This document shows positions 9,001 through 17,134 of a stretch of 64,000 nt of DNA, one piece after another; the first letter of the stretch is position 1; every line of letters starts with the position of its first letter. This DNA comes from Pirellulaceae bacterium. Lineage in GTDB: Bacteria; Planctomycetota; Planctomycetia; Pirellulales; Pirellulaceae. Position numbers and translations under genes: made by a program. The stretch lies in contig JAHDXO010000019.1 of NCBI GenBank assembly GCA_023382975.1, forward strand, positions 62,001 through 126,000, read 5' to 3'. A model generated the notes under the pieces. That model did not search any database and was not told where the DNA came from. It was given only the letters and a program-made list of their open reading frames with translations.

Positions 9001-10035
9001 GCGAAACGCTATGCCGGACTGGACGACGATGCCGAATACGTACCGCCGACAACGTCCGGCCCCGTTGATTTCGTGCATCCCGATCCGGTTGTCAAACCGA
9101 CGGTGCAGAATCTTGGCATACCGTCCTGGCCAATGTCGGCGGACCAGGCGGCCAAAAAGCAAGCCGCCGCGGGCGAGATCCTCAAAACGATCGATTTGGG
9201 GGGCGGGCAGAGCCTTCGACTGGCCCTGGTTCCGCCCGGCGAATTCGTCATGGGCTCGCTGGAGGGACCGCCCGACGAATGGCCGCCGGCGCCAGTGCGA
9301 ATCGACAAGCCTTATTGGATCGGAGTCCACGAAATCTCCAACGTCCAGTACGCCCAGTTCGACCCCTCGCACGACAGTCGCGTGGAACCGAAGCAGGCCT
9401 ATCAATTCGGGGTTCACGGGTATCCGATGAATCGCCCGGAACAACCGGTCGTCCGCGTGTCTTGGGAGCGGGCCATGGCGTTCTGCCGCTGGCTTTCCGA
9501 GAAGACGGGCTACGATGTCAGCTTGCCAACCGAAGCGCAGTGGGAATATGCCGCGCGCGCCGGCAGCAGCCAGCCATTCTGGTTCGGCGGAACGAACGAC
9601 GATTTCGGGCCCTATGCCAACCTGGCCGACGTCAGCATCCGCCAGTTCGCCAGCAATCCCTACACGGTCGACCAGGCCTATCCCAATGCCACGAAATACG
9701 ACGACTACATGCCGCGCGAGGCGAGGTTTGACGATGGGATGCTACTGACCTGCGCGGGCGGTCGCTACGAGCCGAACCCGTGGGGCCTGTACGACATGCA
9801 TGGCAACGTGGCCGAATGGACCTTGTCCGCCTACCGGAGTTATCCTTACGACGCAGCGGACGGCCGCGAGAGGGTCGCCGGTACCGAACGCCGCGTGGTA
9901 CGTGGCGGCAGTTGGCGCGATCGCCCGATGCGGTCGACCGCCAGCTATCGCTTGGCCTACCAGCCGTACCAGCGCGTCTTCAACGTCGGTTTCCGGATCG
10001 TCGTCTCGACGGATGTCGCCGTGGCCTCGCGGTAA
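6049..10035 (+). CDS. Giant exported protein: propeller/hydrazine-synthase-alpha-like region, two haem c motifs and a C-terminal FGE-like domain
   Basis: 1328 residues from the ATG at 6049 (TGAGG nine bases upstream). Signal peptide at 1-27 (YLVFALAGFVAAHVATA). Residues ~30-230 form a beta-rich domain resembling a discoidin-like fold; ~400-800 contain TolB/propeller-type repeats (NADGTGLRQITPSDPNDVD, DADGTNIRQLTFD, MNPDGTSQ) of the kind found with the hydrazine synthase alpha middle domain. Two CxxCH haem-binding motifs follow, CNGCH near residue 803 and CVGCH near 853. Residues ~1047-1328 are a formylglycine-generating-enzyme/sulfatase-modifying-factor domain (LVPPGEFVMGS, LPTEAQWEYAARAG, PWGLYDMHGNVAEW, RVVRGGSWRDR). 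It is probably periplasmic. The catalytic role is unknown; true hydrazine synthesis is not implied, since the family is widespread in non-anammox planctomycetes. Confidence 0.85.
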   Translation: MSSNRSLLPTRYLVFALAGFVAAHVATAAEVEIKTQAWSSDAAGFAEFNAELTSQDDANLLKFPGAKLIVSDGINSSQTSMLTDGTGGVWVGAGRIHAADARPSIIAFDLGRPRLVREIRVLTSNSDTRTNQDYEIRLGRKTPGSTGLPRLPDQATFASGDKIIGPNRGPFLSSIVNPAGGNLSQERFDVIEFRIYPTYGVSAGSAARSDLAKRGWTSLVELQVLADPNDPELFESPEQRRVWMAEMERKRKIARLAGLSRLAADAINNLAPLERAIDDLTTTHPDRFLGRQYRARWEQFVEEFGELKPDELDTPEAVQRLDTLTAQFEAFRREVLLSNPLLDFGQVLFVKRSGPGNGLPANWQSNSQIRQKTFDDSIEILSLDNLDGETETLFKPSGGLMVSDVDLHFDANRLMFSMMDANSRWQVWEINADGTGLRQITPSDPNDVDHYDSCYLPDGRIIFTSTACMIGVPCVYGNSHVTNTYICDADGTNIRQLTFDQEHNWSPCVMNNGRILYQRWEYADLPHSNSRMLFSMNPDGTSQSAFYGTNSLWPNGVFYARPIPDSPSKVVGIVSGHHGVARQGEMIVFDVALGRQEADGVVQRIGDWGKKVEPVVADNLVGASWPKFLHPYPLSDKYYLAAVQPTPSSRIGIYLVDVFDNRLLLRESASHQLMEPVPYRKTTRPPIVRDRIVPGAKDATVYLTDVYNGPGLEGVPRGAVKQLRVYTYGFSYQNMGGLLGIIGLDGPWDMRRVMGTVPVAEDGSAKFKVPANMPIALQPLDEQGRALQLMRSWMTAMPGEVLQCNGCHESQNSAALLKTTQAINLSPSRITPWHGLTRGFDYSREVQPVIDRYCVGCHNGEPLADGTVTINLRGDLKIDDFKMVTAGNGGGHGGRFSVGYAELHRYVRRSGIESDIHLLTPMEFHASTTELVQMLEKGHHGVVLDDEAWDRILTWIDMNCPYHGTWGEQLNPNAKSQNARRMELAKRYAGLDDDAEYVPPTTSGPVDFVHPDPVVKPTVQNLGIPSWPMSADQAAKKQAAAGEILKTIDLGGGQSLRLALVPPGEFVMGSLEGPPDEWPPAPVRIDKPYWIGVHEISNVQYAQFDPSHDSRVEPKQAYQFGVHGYPMNRPEQPVVRVSWERAMAFCRWLSEKTGYDVSLPTEAQWEYAARAGSSQPFWFGGTNDDFGPYANLADVSIRQFASNPYTVDQAYPNATKYDDYMPREARFDDGMLLTCAGGRYEPNPWGLYDMHGNVAEWTLSAYRSYPYDAADGRERVAGTERRVVRGGSWRDRPMRSTASYRLAYQPYQRVFNVGFRIVVSTDVAVASR

Positions 10036-10706
10036 CACCAAGTGGTAAACATCTTTACGCATCGCAGAGAAGCACGATTCCGCATGGCAGCCACCGCCGA
10101 ACTCGACTCGGCGGAAGCCTGCCTGGCGGCTAACTTGTTGAGGCACGCGACAATCCGATGTTCCAAGGGCGGCTGTGTTCATGGCCCGCGGAACCGCGGG
10201 CCGGCAGATCGGCGGTGCGTTTCGTCGACGATTGCCTATTTCAGACAAACACATCGACTTTGTGGAGAGTCCAGACTCGACGTCAGTCAAAACGCGTTCT
10301 GGGTGTGGCGGAAGTGCCCGGGGTCTGTCAGATCTGTGCGCGCAAGACCTTGAAACGAAACCGTTTGGGTGTGGGCCACCCGACGCGAGCAACATCACCG
10401 AGTCACGAAGGAGTCATGAACGAAGACCAAACACCGCCTGGGCTCCCCAACGGCAACACGTCGATGCCTTCGGGAAAAAGGAGCGTCTTTCTGCGATACG
10501 CGGTCGCAACCGTAGGCCCTGCTGTCTGAAGGTGCCCCAGGCAGCGCGGGCTTGCCAAAAGAAGAATCGCCACGGCTTAAGAAACCCGACAGTTGTTGAG
10601 GATCCGAGTTCAGTGACCGTCTTTTCCGGCCACGTTTCCTAGCTTTTCTTGGGTCGAGCAAGCAGTCGGTCGATGAAGCTGATACAATCTCTAGGAAAAG
10701 CCAGAT
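10036..10706. other. Intergenic region with one possible truncated ORF
   Basis: About 670 bp between the giant exported protein and the methyltransferase. Apart from a short frame at 10416-10529, described separately, nothing is convincingly coding. There are no tandem repeats or strong hairpins that I can see. Confidence 0.5.
10416..10529 (+). pseudogene. Possible N-terminal fragment of a lost membrane protein
   Basis: A 37-codon frame starts at an ATG preceded by AAGGAG only two bases away. It encodes a polar leader and then KRSVFLRYAVATVGPAV, which reads like the beginning of a first transmembrane helix, before a stop. This is the sort of N-terminus seen in sensor kinases. It may be a truncated gene or chance; no downstream continuation is recognisable in another frame. 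Confidence 0.25.
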
Positions 10707-13259
10707 TTGCCGGATTCGTGGGGCGACATGGACTTCAAGAGCGACGCACAAAAGAGCAATTTTCGCTACGTCCTGACCGGACTCAGGTCGGCCGGTTACG
10801 GACAGGGATTGTTGTTCGAAGATTACACGTACACCGATATTCTGGCTTCTGACTCGCCAACGCGAGTCGTGCCCGCGGCGGCGTTTGGGCGCACTCCTCC
10901 GTCTTTCGACACCGCCTGTATCAGTGTACTCATTGCTGATCAACGCCAGCCGTCCAACATCGTCGACTCCTACCGAGCGCTCGGGGCTCCTGTTGCGTTC
11001 GAAGTCGATGACACCGTCGTCCGCCAATGGCGCGTGAGCGCGGTTTCGTCGAGTGTTTGGAAGGAAATCCCAGCCTCCGATATCGAGTCTGAGTTTGCAC
11101 GAAACGCCGACAATTGGTCACCCGACAGCATTCTCAGGGCGAAGAACATCTCTGCCAAGCTGCAATCGCGCCAACTGGATTTCGTGGATCTCGGATTGCT
11201 TCCGGCCCTCGAAGAGCACGTTCGCGAGAAACTTGACGCATTGCTCAAGGATGTGCTCACCACGGCCACGAAGACACACAAACAGGAGACTGGCCGGACG
11301 CCGAATGTGCAGGAACTGTTCCGTCTCGTTTTCCGACTCCTCGCAGCAAAGGTCTTATGCGACCGACACGTAAACGGCTTTCGGTCAATTAAGAACTTCG
11401 ACGACGTTGACGATGTGCTGGCTCGGGTTGGCCGACACTACAGGCAACCCGAACCCGTCATCGACGATCCTGCGACACGAGCGGCTGTCGCCGATCGATT
11501 GTGGCGCAGCATCAGCTTTGAAAATCTGTCGGTCGAGTCGCTGGCGTACGTCTACGAGCACACGCTGATCGACGACCAGTCGCGAAAGAAACTGGGCATC
11601 CACAGCACTCCCGTCAGCATCGCGCGGTACATCGCCAGCAGAATGCTGACGGAGGCGAATATTGAACAGCCGGTGCGCATTGTCGAGCCCTGTTCCGGAC
11701 ACGGGATCTTCCTTGTTGCAGCGTTGGAGAGATTGCGCGACTTGCTGCCGGCGGATATCGATCCAGAGGAACGGCACCGCTATTTCGTCAGGTCGCTTGC
11801 CGGATTCGAAAGAGATTCGTTCGCGTTGGAAATCAGTCGGCTATGTCTGATGCTCGCTGACTTCCCATTCCCGAACGGATGGAATCTGAGGCTGGCGGAT
11901 GTTTTCGACTCCAGGCCGTTCGAGAATGCGATTGCGCGAGCGGACGTTGTGCTGTGTAACCCGCCGTTTGAGTCGTTTACGCCGCAGGAGCGAGCTGCTT
12001 ATTCCGGGCTCAGTTCAACGCAAAAGCCGGTTGAGCTACTGACGCGGGTGCTAAAGGGACTCAAGCCGTCCGGTACACTAGGGTTCGTTTTGCCTCGGCA
12101 AGTTCTCGACGGAAAGGGTTACAAGACGATTCGCGAAGAGCTGGCGAAGCGATTCAGTCAAGTTGAAATCGTTGCGCTGCCGGACCGCGTGTTCAACCAG
12201 AGTCAGATTGAAACCGCAGTTCTGCTCGCTTCAGCACCAAGGGCGGACAATCAGGCAGTGCGAGTCTCGTTCTCTCACGTGCGGGATGGGGACCGTGAGG
12301 GGTTTCTGTCCGACTATGCAGTGTCATGGCGGGAGGCAGAAACCAAATCAGCTCCGTCTGCTATCGCAACGCTGAAAGTCACGCCGCTGGCGGATATTTG
12401 GGCGTTCCTCAAGAGATTGTCGACCATCGGCGATGTCGCGACTCTGCACCGCGGCGTCGAGTGGCAACCACCGTTTGACGAAACTAAGTACATCTCGAAG
12501 GTCGAAAAGCCCGGCTTTCGAAAGGGATTCTACAGAGTCGACGAGACCTTGATGGCGTTTCAGCCCCCAGCGACCCATTACTTGTCCTTTAGAAAGAAGG
12601 ACCAGCGAGGCAATGCCTTTGACTACCGGTGGGAGGAATGCAAGGTATTCATCAATGCGGCAACCGTGTCCAGGGGCGCATGGAAAATCGCTGCATTTGC
12701 CGACCTTGAAGGCAACTGTTCATCTCAAAACTTCACTGCACTGTGGCCGAATTCGAATTACAGCGTCCGTGTCATCGCCGCAATCTTGAACGGTCCAGTG
12801 GCCAATGCATATCTCGCCTGCAGTGAGAACAAGATTCACAACCGAAAAAAGACCGTCCAACAAATTCCTGTCCCGAATTTGACTCCCGCACAGGTGGAGT
12901 CTCTTTCGCGGGCCGTTGATGTGTACCAAGAACTGTGGAGTGGTGATTCGTTTGAACTGGAACCGGCTGATTTGACTGCCATGGCAAGAAGCTCCCTGCT
13001 TGAAATCGACGCGATACTCTTACGGGCATACAACCTTCCACCGCGGCTGGAACGCGAACTGTTGGATTTCTTTCGAGGCTACCATCGCCGAGTGCCCTTC
13101 GACTTCACGGAGTACTACCCGGCGAACTTCGGCCCCAACATTCCACTGTGGATGTATCTGACAAGCGATTTCGCCAACTGCAATTCGAAGTTCTTGCTCG
13201 ACAGCATTCCCAAGATCGATGACCCTGCACTCGTGGATGCGTTGACGGAGGTTGAGTAG
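10707..13259 (+). CDS. N6-adenine DNA methyltransferase, Eco57I/type IIG-like
   Basis: 850 residues from a TTG at 10707 (AGGAAAAG upstream); an ATG at 10728 in the same frame is an equally possible start. The N-terminal ~290 residues are a helical/unknown domain. The methyltransferase core follows: the HSTPVSIARYIASRML entry, SAM-binding motif I EPCSGHGIFL (near residue 327), and the catalytic motif IV as CNPPF (near residue 418), marking a gamma-class N6-adenine methylase. The part after ~residue 570 (GDVATLHRGVEWQPPF..., NSNYSVRVIAAILNGPVANAYL, NRKKTVQQIPVP) resembles target-recognition regions of type IIG/type I enzymes. No PD-ExK nuclease motif is evident at the N-terminus. The PIN-domain gene starts directly at its stop codon, so the two are co-translated. 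It probably modifies a specific DNA site; specificity cannot be read. Confidence 0.85.
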   Translation: MPDSWGDMDFKSDAQKSNFRYVLTGLRSAGYGQGLLFEDYTYTDILASDSPTRVVPAAAFGRTPPSFDTACISVLIADQRQPSNIVDSYRALGAPVAFEVDDTVVRQWRVSAVSSSVWKEIPASDIESEFARNADNWSPDSILRAKNISAKLQSRQLDFVDLGLLPALEEHVREKLDALLKDVLTTATKTHKQETGRTPNVQELFRLVFRLLAAKVLCDRHVNGFRSIKNFDDVDDVLARVGRHYRQPEPVIDDPATRAAVADRLWRSISFENLSVESLAYVYEHTLIDDQSRKKLGIHSTPVSIARYIASRMLTEANIEQPVRIVEPCSGHGIFLVAALERLRDLLPADIDPEERHRYFVRSLAGFERDSFALEISRLCLMLADFPFPNGWNLRLADVFDSRPFENAIARADVVLCNPPFESFTPQERAAYSGLSSTQKPVELLTRVLKGLKPSGTLGFVLPRQVLDGKGYKTIREELAKRFSQVEIVALPDRVFNQSQIETAVLLASAPRADNQAVRVSFSHVRDGDREGFLSDYAVSWREAETKSAPSAIATLKVTPLADIWAFLKRLSTIGDVATLHRGVEWQPPFDETKYISKVEKPGFRKGFYRVDETLMAFQPPATHYLSFRKKDQRGNAFDYRWEECKVFINAATVSRGAWKIAAFADLEGNCSSQNFTALWPNSNYSVRVIAAILNGPVANAYLACSENKIHNRKKTVQQIPVPNLTPAQVESLSRAVDVYQELWSGDSFELEPADLTAMARSSLLEIDAILLRAYNLPPRLERELLDFFRGYHRRVPFDFTEYYPANFGPNIPLWMYLTSDFANCNSKFLLDSIPKIDDPALVDALTEVE

Positions 13260-13799
13260 GTGACCGCAGTCGACGGCTATTTGCTGGACAACAATGTCAT
13301 CTCGGTGCTGGCGCGTCCGTCTGATCCGCGACACGCCAGCATTGAAGCCCACTTGAAAGCTCTCGCCGGCGCACCCGTGATGTTGCCGGTCATTGCGATC
13401 GCCGAAATCGAATTCGGCATGGCGAAGGCAAAAAACCCAGATCCCGTTCAGCAGACGCAGTTTCGAGCATTCTTCAGTCAGTATCCGCTGCACCTCGGCA
13501 TCGACGACAACACGATCGAGCCGTACGCGCAGCTTCGCGCCGAAATCTGGCGTCTGTACGCAACACCGAGGCAGCGCGGCCACAAAGAGAGGTTACCCGA
13601 GCAACTGAAGGAGCGAACTACTGGCAAAGAGTTGGGTATCGATGAACGCGACCTGCTCATTGCATCCGTCGCCGCTCAGTACAATCTGGTTCTCGCGACG
13701 ATGGATCAGAACGAAGGCATGAAGCACATCGAAACAGCAGCGACATCACTGGCCGCAAAAGGCAGTCCGATCTCACTTCGAATCAGTTACTGGAACTAG
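13260..13799 (+). CDS. PIN-domain (VapC-like) ribonuclease coupled to the methyltransferase
   Basis: 179 residues starting with GTG at the base after the methylase TAG, so translation is probably coupled. PIN-domain features: DGYLLDNNVISVLARP with Asp10 as the first acidic residue, AIAEIEFGMA with Glu49/51, ERDLLIASVAAQYNLVLATMDQ with Asp131 and Asp149. These four acidic positions form the metal-binding site of PIN nucleases. It is longer than standalone VapC toxins (~130-140 aa), with an insertion at residues ~100-125 (rich in Arg/Lys). No VapB-like antitoxin gene is adjacent; the only partner is the DNA methyltransferase. Either the methylase locus uses the PIN protein as its effector nuclease, or it is an addiction toxin in an unusual context. 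Confidence 0.85.
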   Translation: MTAVDGYLLDNNVISVLARPSDPRHASIEAHLKALAGAPVMLPVIAIAEIEFGMAKAKNPDPVQQTQFRAFFSQYPLHLGIDDNTIEPYAQLRAEIWRLYATPRQRGHKERLPEQLKERTTGKELGIDERDLLIASVAAQYNLVLATMDQNEGMKHIETAATSLAAKGSPISLRISYWN

Positions 13800-14376
13800 C
13801 TGAATTGGGAAATGGATCGAAGCACAAGCGGCGCGGTGAGCCCCCGGATTCCGCTGGTACGGTACCCCAGACTTTTCCGCGGAGGTCGCCACCACGACCC
13901 GCTCAAAACGCGGCCCAGTTGCGAGCGGAGGTGTTGACGACCCAAGCTCGCAACGCCAACCTCCGAAGTGGCTCAGGTGGCGCACACCCCGGCGCACAAC
14001 ATGGTGGAAGGCGGGCGACCTGCGGCAGGTAGCCTCAACTACGGGTCGCACGTGATACATGCCGAAGAACCACGGATTTTGGTGCTGCCGGCCAGCCGGT
14101 TTTGCGGCGGCGCCGAAACGTTGGTCGGAGTGCCCAGCGCGCCGTAGCTGACCCTGCTGGCCCGCGTAGGGAGCCGACGCGCGGAGCGGCCGGTTTGAGC
14201 GGTCCTGGGGGACCGGAAGCGTCTACACGGCGTCGTACCGCATCACATTCAAATACAGGCCATCGCGGGAACCACGAAGAAGCATGGCCGAAACGGACAA
14301 GCCGCAGAGAGGTTACGACAGATACCCGACGCTGGGACCGCCTGCTACGATGGGTGCAACAATCGGAGGCTTGATC
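13800..14376. other. Intergenic region, no gene supported
   Basis: About 575 bp after the PIN gene. Frames present on both strands are short, arginine/proline-rich and lack family resemblance. No repeats or terminator hairpin were recognised. Confidence 0.5.
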
Positions 14377-15015
14377 ATGCGAACTGCGGCTACTCTCGTT
14401 GTCTGGATGGTGGTTTCGTTGCCTGCTTTCGGGGACGACCCTGCGGCCGCGCCGCCACTGTCTCGCCTCTTCGACGGCAAGTCCTTTGCCGGCTGGGAGG
14501 GCAACTTGCAGGCGTTCAGAATCCAGGACGGTGCGATCGTGGGCGGGCAGATGGACAAGCCGGTGCCGCGGAACGAATACCTATGCACCAGCAAGGTCTA
14601 CCGCGATTTCGAGCTGCGGCTGAAGTTCCGGCTGCGCGGCGAGAATGTCAACGCGGGCGTGCAGTTCCGCAGCGAGCGTGTTCCGAGCTCCAACGAGATG
14701 ATCGGCTATCAGGCCGACATGGGCCAGCACTACTGGGGCTGCCTGTACGACGAGCGACGGCACCGACTCCTGGCGGGTCCAACCAAGGAGGAGCAACAGA
14801 AACTGATTCGTCGCGATGACTGGAACGACTACGTGATCCGCGCCGAAGGGCGGCACGTGCAGTTGTGGCTCAACGGGCAGAAAACGGTCGATTACACGGA
14901 GCCCGACGCGACGATTCCCCAGGAAGGTGTCTTCGGGCTGCAAATCCACCAAGGCGCCCCGAGCGAGGCATGGTACAAGGACATCACGATCCAAGTGCTC
15001 CCCGACAAAACGTAA
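14377..15015 (+). CDS. Exported DUF1080 (3-keto-disaccharide hydrolase-type) protein
   Basis: 212 residues from the ATG at 14377 with GGAGG eight bases before it. Signal peptide MRTAATLVVWMVVSLPAFG. The mature protein carries the DUF1080 consensus: LFDGKSFAGWEG at its start, YRDFELRLKFRL, NAGVQFRSERVP, and the closing GVFGLQIHQGAPSEAWYKDI. DUF1080 has a concanavalin-like jelly-roll fold; some members hydrolyse 3-keto-disaccharides, and the family is greatly expanded in planctomycetes. It is a single-domain member of usual length, probably periplasmic. The substrate is unknown. Confidence 0.92.
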   Translation: MRTAATLVVWMVVSLPAFGDDPAAAPPLSRLFDGKSFAGWEGNLQAFRIQDGAIVGGQMDKPVPRNEYLCTSKVYRDFELRLKFRLRGENVNAGVQFRSERVPSSNEMIGYQADMGQHYWGCLYDERRHRLLAGPTKEEQQKLIRRDDWNDYVIRAEGRHVQLWLNGQKTVDYTEPDATIPQEGVFGLQIHQGAPSEAWYKDITIQVLPDKT

Positions 15016-15204
15016 CCGCAGTGCGTGATGTCGTTCACGCGGGTGGCCGACCGCCAGGGCTCGATGCCTTCCTTGGTGAACGAGTCGGCCGGCCGCCGGC
15101 GCCGTTCGTCCTGCTGGCCGCCGTCCGAACCAAGATCGGACGTGCGTAACGGATGCGCACCCGCCGCAGCCGATTGGTAAAAATCCGGCCTGTCACGTAA
15201 CCAC

Positions 15205-15272
15205 CGCAGCCCAAGTTCAGCTTGCTGAATTCATCGCTGCGGATCGGCCAGTATTGACAATCTGGCGGGCGG
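15205..15272 (+). repeat. Dispersed ~68-bp repeat, copy 1
   Basis: This segment aligns with 17917-17983 over its full length at about 80% identity, with a one-base length difference. It shares the cores AGCTTGC, GAATTCA and GGCGGGCGG. Neither copy lies in a real gene. Its origin is unknown; it may be a family of dispersed non-coding repeats. Confidence 0.6.
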
Positions 15273-15304
15273 CGGGATGTAGAGGTCGTTCGCGGCCGCC
15301 GGCC

Positions 15305-15541
15305 GATATGCTTGTAGATGGCGCCGCAGTCGTGAATGTGGTTGTCCGAAACCTCGTTGCTGCCGCTGCCGAGGATCAGCACGCCGCGTTGCGCGCTGTG
15401 GGCGATGTCGTTGCGCCTTACGACGTGCTCGCCTCCGCCGCTGATGCAGACGCCGTATCTGCCGGTTTGGACGATCCGGCAGTTCTCGATCGCACAGCGC
15501 CGGGCCTCGCCGAGAAACACCGTCCCGTTGTTCCCCATGCC
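15305..15541 (-). pseudogene. Remnant of a right-handed parallel beta-helix protein
   Basis: On the minus strand this stretch encodes several consecutive beta-helix rungs: NNGTVFLGEARRCAIENCRI, then YGVCISGGGEHVVRRNDI and GVLILGSGSNEVSDNHIHDC. Such rungs occur in exported polysaccharide-binding or lyase-like proteins. The frame continues upstream and downstream, but the flanking translation no longer looks like protein, so only an internal piece of about 80 codons survives. Confidence 0.6.
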
Positions 15542-15857
15542 GTAGCGGACGGAGGGTGTGTGTTTCGGTCGGGTGGGCAACTGGGGGGCGGCGATGTGGG
15601 GACTGGCGGGTGTGTTGGATCTGTGTTGGTTGAGTAGCGGACACCGTGCCAACTTGTGAAGTCGACCAACCAAGATCTGCTGCGGGCTCCGTGCTGGATT
15701 GTGCGAAGGCACTCCGAGGCACTGCCCGATGTTCCAGCAGATTCCGTCAAAGCGACCGGCTCGGACGATGAACGTCTGACGTGACGGCTGCGTTGGCCTG
15801 CCCCTGGCTCGTGCCGTGTTCTTGTGAACCACTCGCGGCCATCCCGTCCACGACGTT

Positions 15858-16058
15858 CTACAGTTCCATGGTGGCTGCGGTCATCTGCGTCTGGCCCAGT
15901 TCAGTCAGGAGCACATCATCCATCGTGAGCTTCCCGCACCTGGGGCACACAATGTCTTTGCCGAAGGTCGGGCGCATACCGCTGTCGTCGATCCCGATCT
16001 TGCCGACATCGCAGTCGAATTCCTTTCGGCACTTCTTGCATTCGAAGTTGATCGTCAT
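15858..16058 (-). CDS. Small zinc-ribbon protein
   Basis: 66 residues from the ATG at 16058, with AGGAG nine bases upstream; a longer frame exists but this start matches the ribosome site. Two metal-binding pairs are visible, CKKC (residues 7-10) and CPRC (38-41), as in zinc ribbons. The tail is short and non-hydrophobic. It is the last gene of a minus-strand unit after the C10 peptidase (41-bp gap). Function unknown; it may bind nucleic acid or protein. Confidence 0.75.
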   Translation of the reverse strand: MTINFECKKCRKEFDCDVGKIGIDDSGMRPTFGKDIVCPRCGKLTMDDVLLTELGQTQMTAATMEL

Positions 16059-16099
16059 GGTCGTGGCTCCTTTCGTTTGCGTGTCGTGAACAACGATGC

Positions 16100-17134
16100 T
16101 TACCGCTCGTCGGGCGAAGTTGTCGGGCGATGCTTTTGCACGAAATCTCGATCTTCGGCACAAAGGACCTCTAATCTCACGTCCACGGTGGTTCCATCTT
16201 GCTTCTCCAGAGTAACCGTATCGGAACTCGAACGCAAGAACTTCGCGTCAACTCGGAATCTTCCATCCGCCGTCGTCCAGGTGCGCCACTTCCGCAAGTC
16301 GCTCATGTCGTCCGATGACGGGCTGGTTGACGGGGCGTTGGCGGGCCGAGCCTTGGCTTGTTCAGGCGGATGAATCGTCATGACCCATCGACTGGTTCCG
16401 CCCAACAGCCCTCGGCTTGTCTTGAACGGCTGGTCGAAGCGATACCAGCCATTGTCGGTTCCTCCCCATCCGCAGTTGAGATGGACTTCAAACCCTGCTG
16501 CGTCCCCGCGTGCCCCGTCAATGACGAATGCGTGGGGATCAGCGTACAGCAGCAGCGGTCGGCGTTCTGCCAGTTCTGACAGAATGATCTTTCGAACCGC
16601 TTCCCAGCCTTCGACGTCGGTGCGGTAGCGCCGCGTTGTGCAGTTGAAGTGTTCTGAGACGCCCTTTCGCCTGGCATCGCTGTTACCATGGTATGCCGCT
16701 TCTTCGGCGAAGTCCTTTCCGATGACAATCGCCGCGTAATAGCAGTACTTGGCCACTTCGTTCTGTTTGCGAGCCGGCGTCGCCTCGGTCACGGTATCCG
16801 CGAACAGATCCCAGTCGAACCGGTGGTCGAGCGATTCTCTGACACGGTAGCCACTCCCCTCGTAGGAAACTTGCCCGGCAGGTTGAACTCGGTGGTAGTA
16901 CAGGATCTGCGCAAGGGCCACGGACCAGCAGCCAAGCCGTTCGCTATTCGGAACGTACTTCGCGTAAAGGTCCCTCTGGCCCCACTGCGTTGTCAGAAGC
17001 GGTTGAATCTCTGCCGCTGCCGGGGTTGCTGTTTGGCCGGAGCTGGCAGCTACCGCACCCACCCCCAGGAAAACAAGGCGAACGAAAACAATTCTGCACA
17101 CCATAACCAGTCTCGCTTGTTTGATATGATTCAT
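16100..17134 (-). CDS. C10-family (streptopain-like) cysteine peptidase with C-terminal SHD1 domain
   Basis: 344 residues. The ATG at 17134 overlaps the stop of the upstream gene (ATGA), which fixes the start; a signal peptide follows (CRIVFVRLVFLGVGAVAASSG). The peptidase part has the nucleophile segment RLGCWSVALAQILYYHRVQP near residue 65 and the histidine segment PHAFVIDGARG with NCGWGGTDNGWY about 150 residues later, matching the Cys/His dyad of peptidase family C10. The C-terminal ~60 residues (WRTWTTADGRFRVDAKFL, DGTTVDVRLEVLCAEDRDFV) resemble an SLA1-homology (SHD1) domain that recurs in planctomycete exported proteins. It probably acts outside the cytoplasm. No propeptide inhibitor gene is adjacent. 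Confidence 0.8.
   Translation of the reverse strand: MNHIKQARLVMVCRIVFVRLVFLGVGAVAASSGQTATPAAAEIQPLLTTQWGQRDLYAKYVPNSERLGCWSVALAQILYYHRVQPAGQVSYEGSGYRVRESLDHRFDWDLFADTVTEATPARKQNEVAKYCYYAAIVIGKDFAEEAAYHGNSDARRKGVSEHFNCTTRRYRTDVEGWEAVRKIILSELAERRPLLLYADPHAFVIDGARGDAAGFEVHLNCGWGGTDNGWYRFDQPFKTSRGLLGGTSRWVMTIHPPEQAKARPANAPSTSPSSDDMSDLRKWRTWTTADGRFRVDAKFLRSSSDTVTLEKQDGTTVDVRLEVLCAEDRDFVQKHRPTTSPDER

Larger units (their letters stand above)
15016..15857. other. Intergenic region with a beta-helix gene remnant and a dispersed repeat
   Basis: About 840 bp without an intact gene between the DUF1080 gene and the zinc-ribbon operon. It holds the parallel beta-helix fragment (15305-15541) and a 68-bp dispersed repeat (15205-15272), both listed separately. 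The rest shows no recognisable feature. Confidence 0.6.

Noticed and set aside
14102..14374. 90-codon plus-strand ORF upstream of the DUF1080 gene
   Set aside because: Arg/Ser/Gly-rich with no family resemblance or ribosome site; treated as non-coding.
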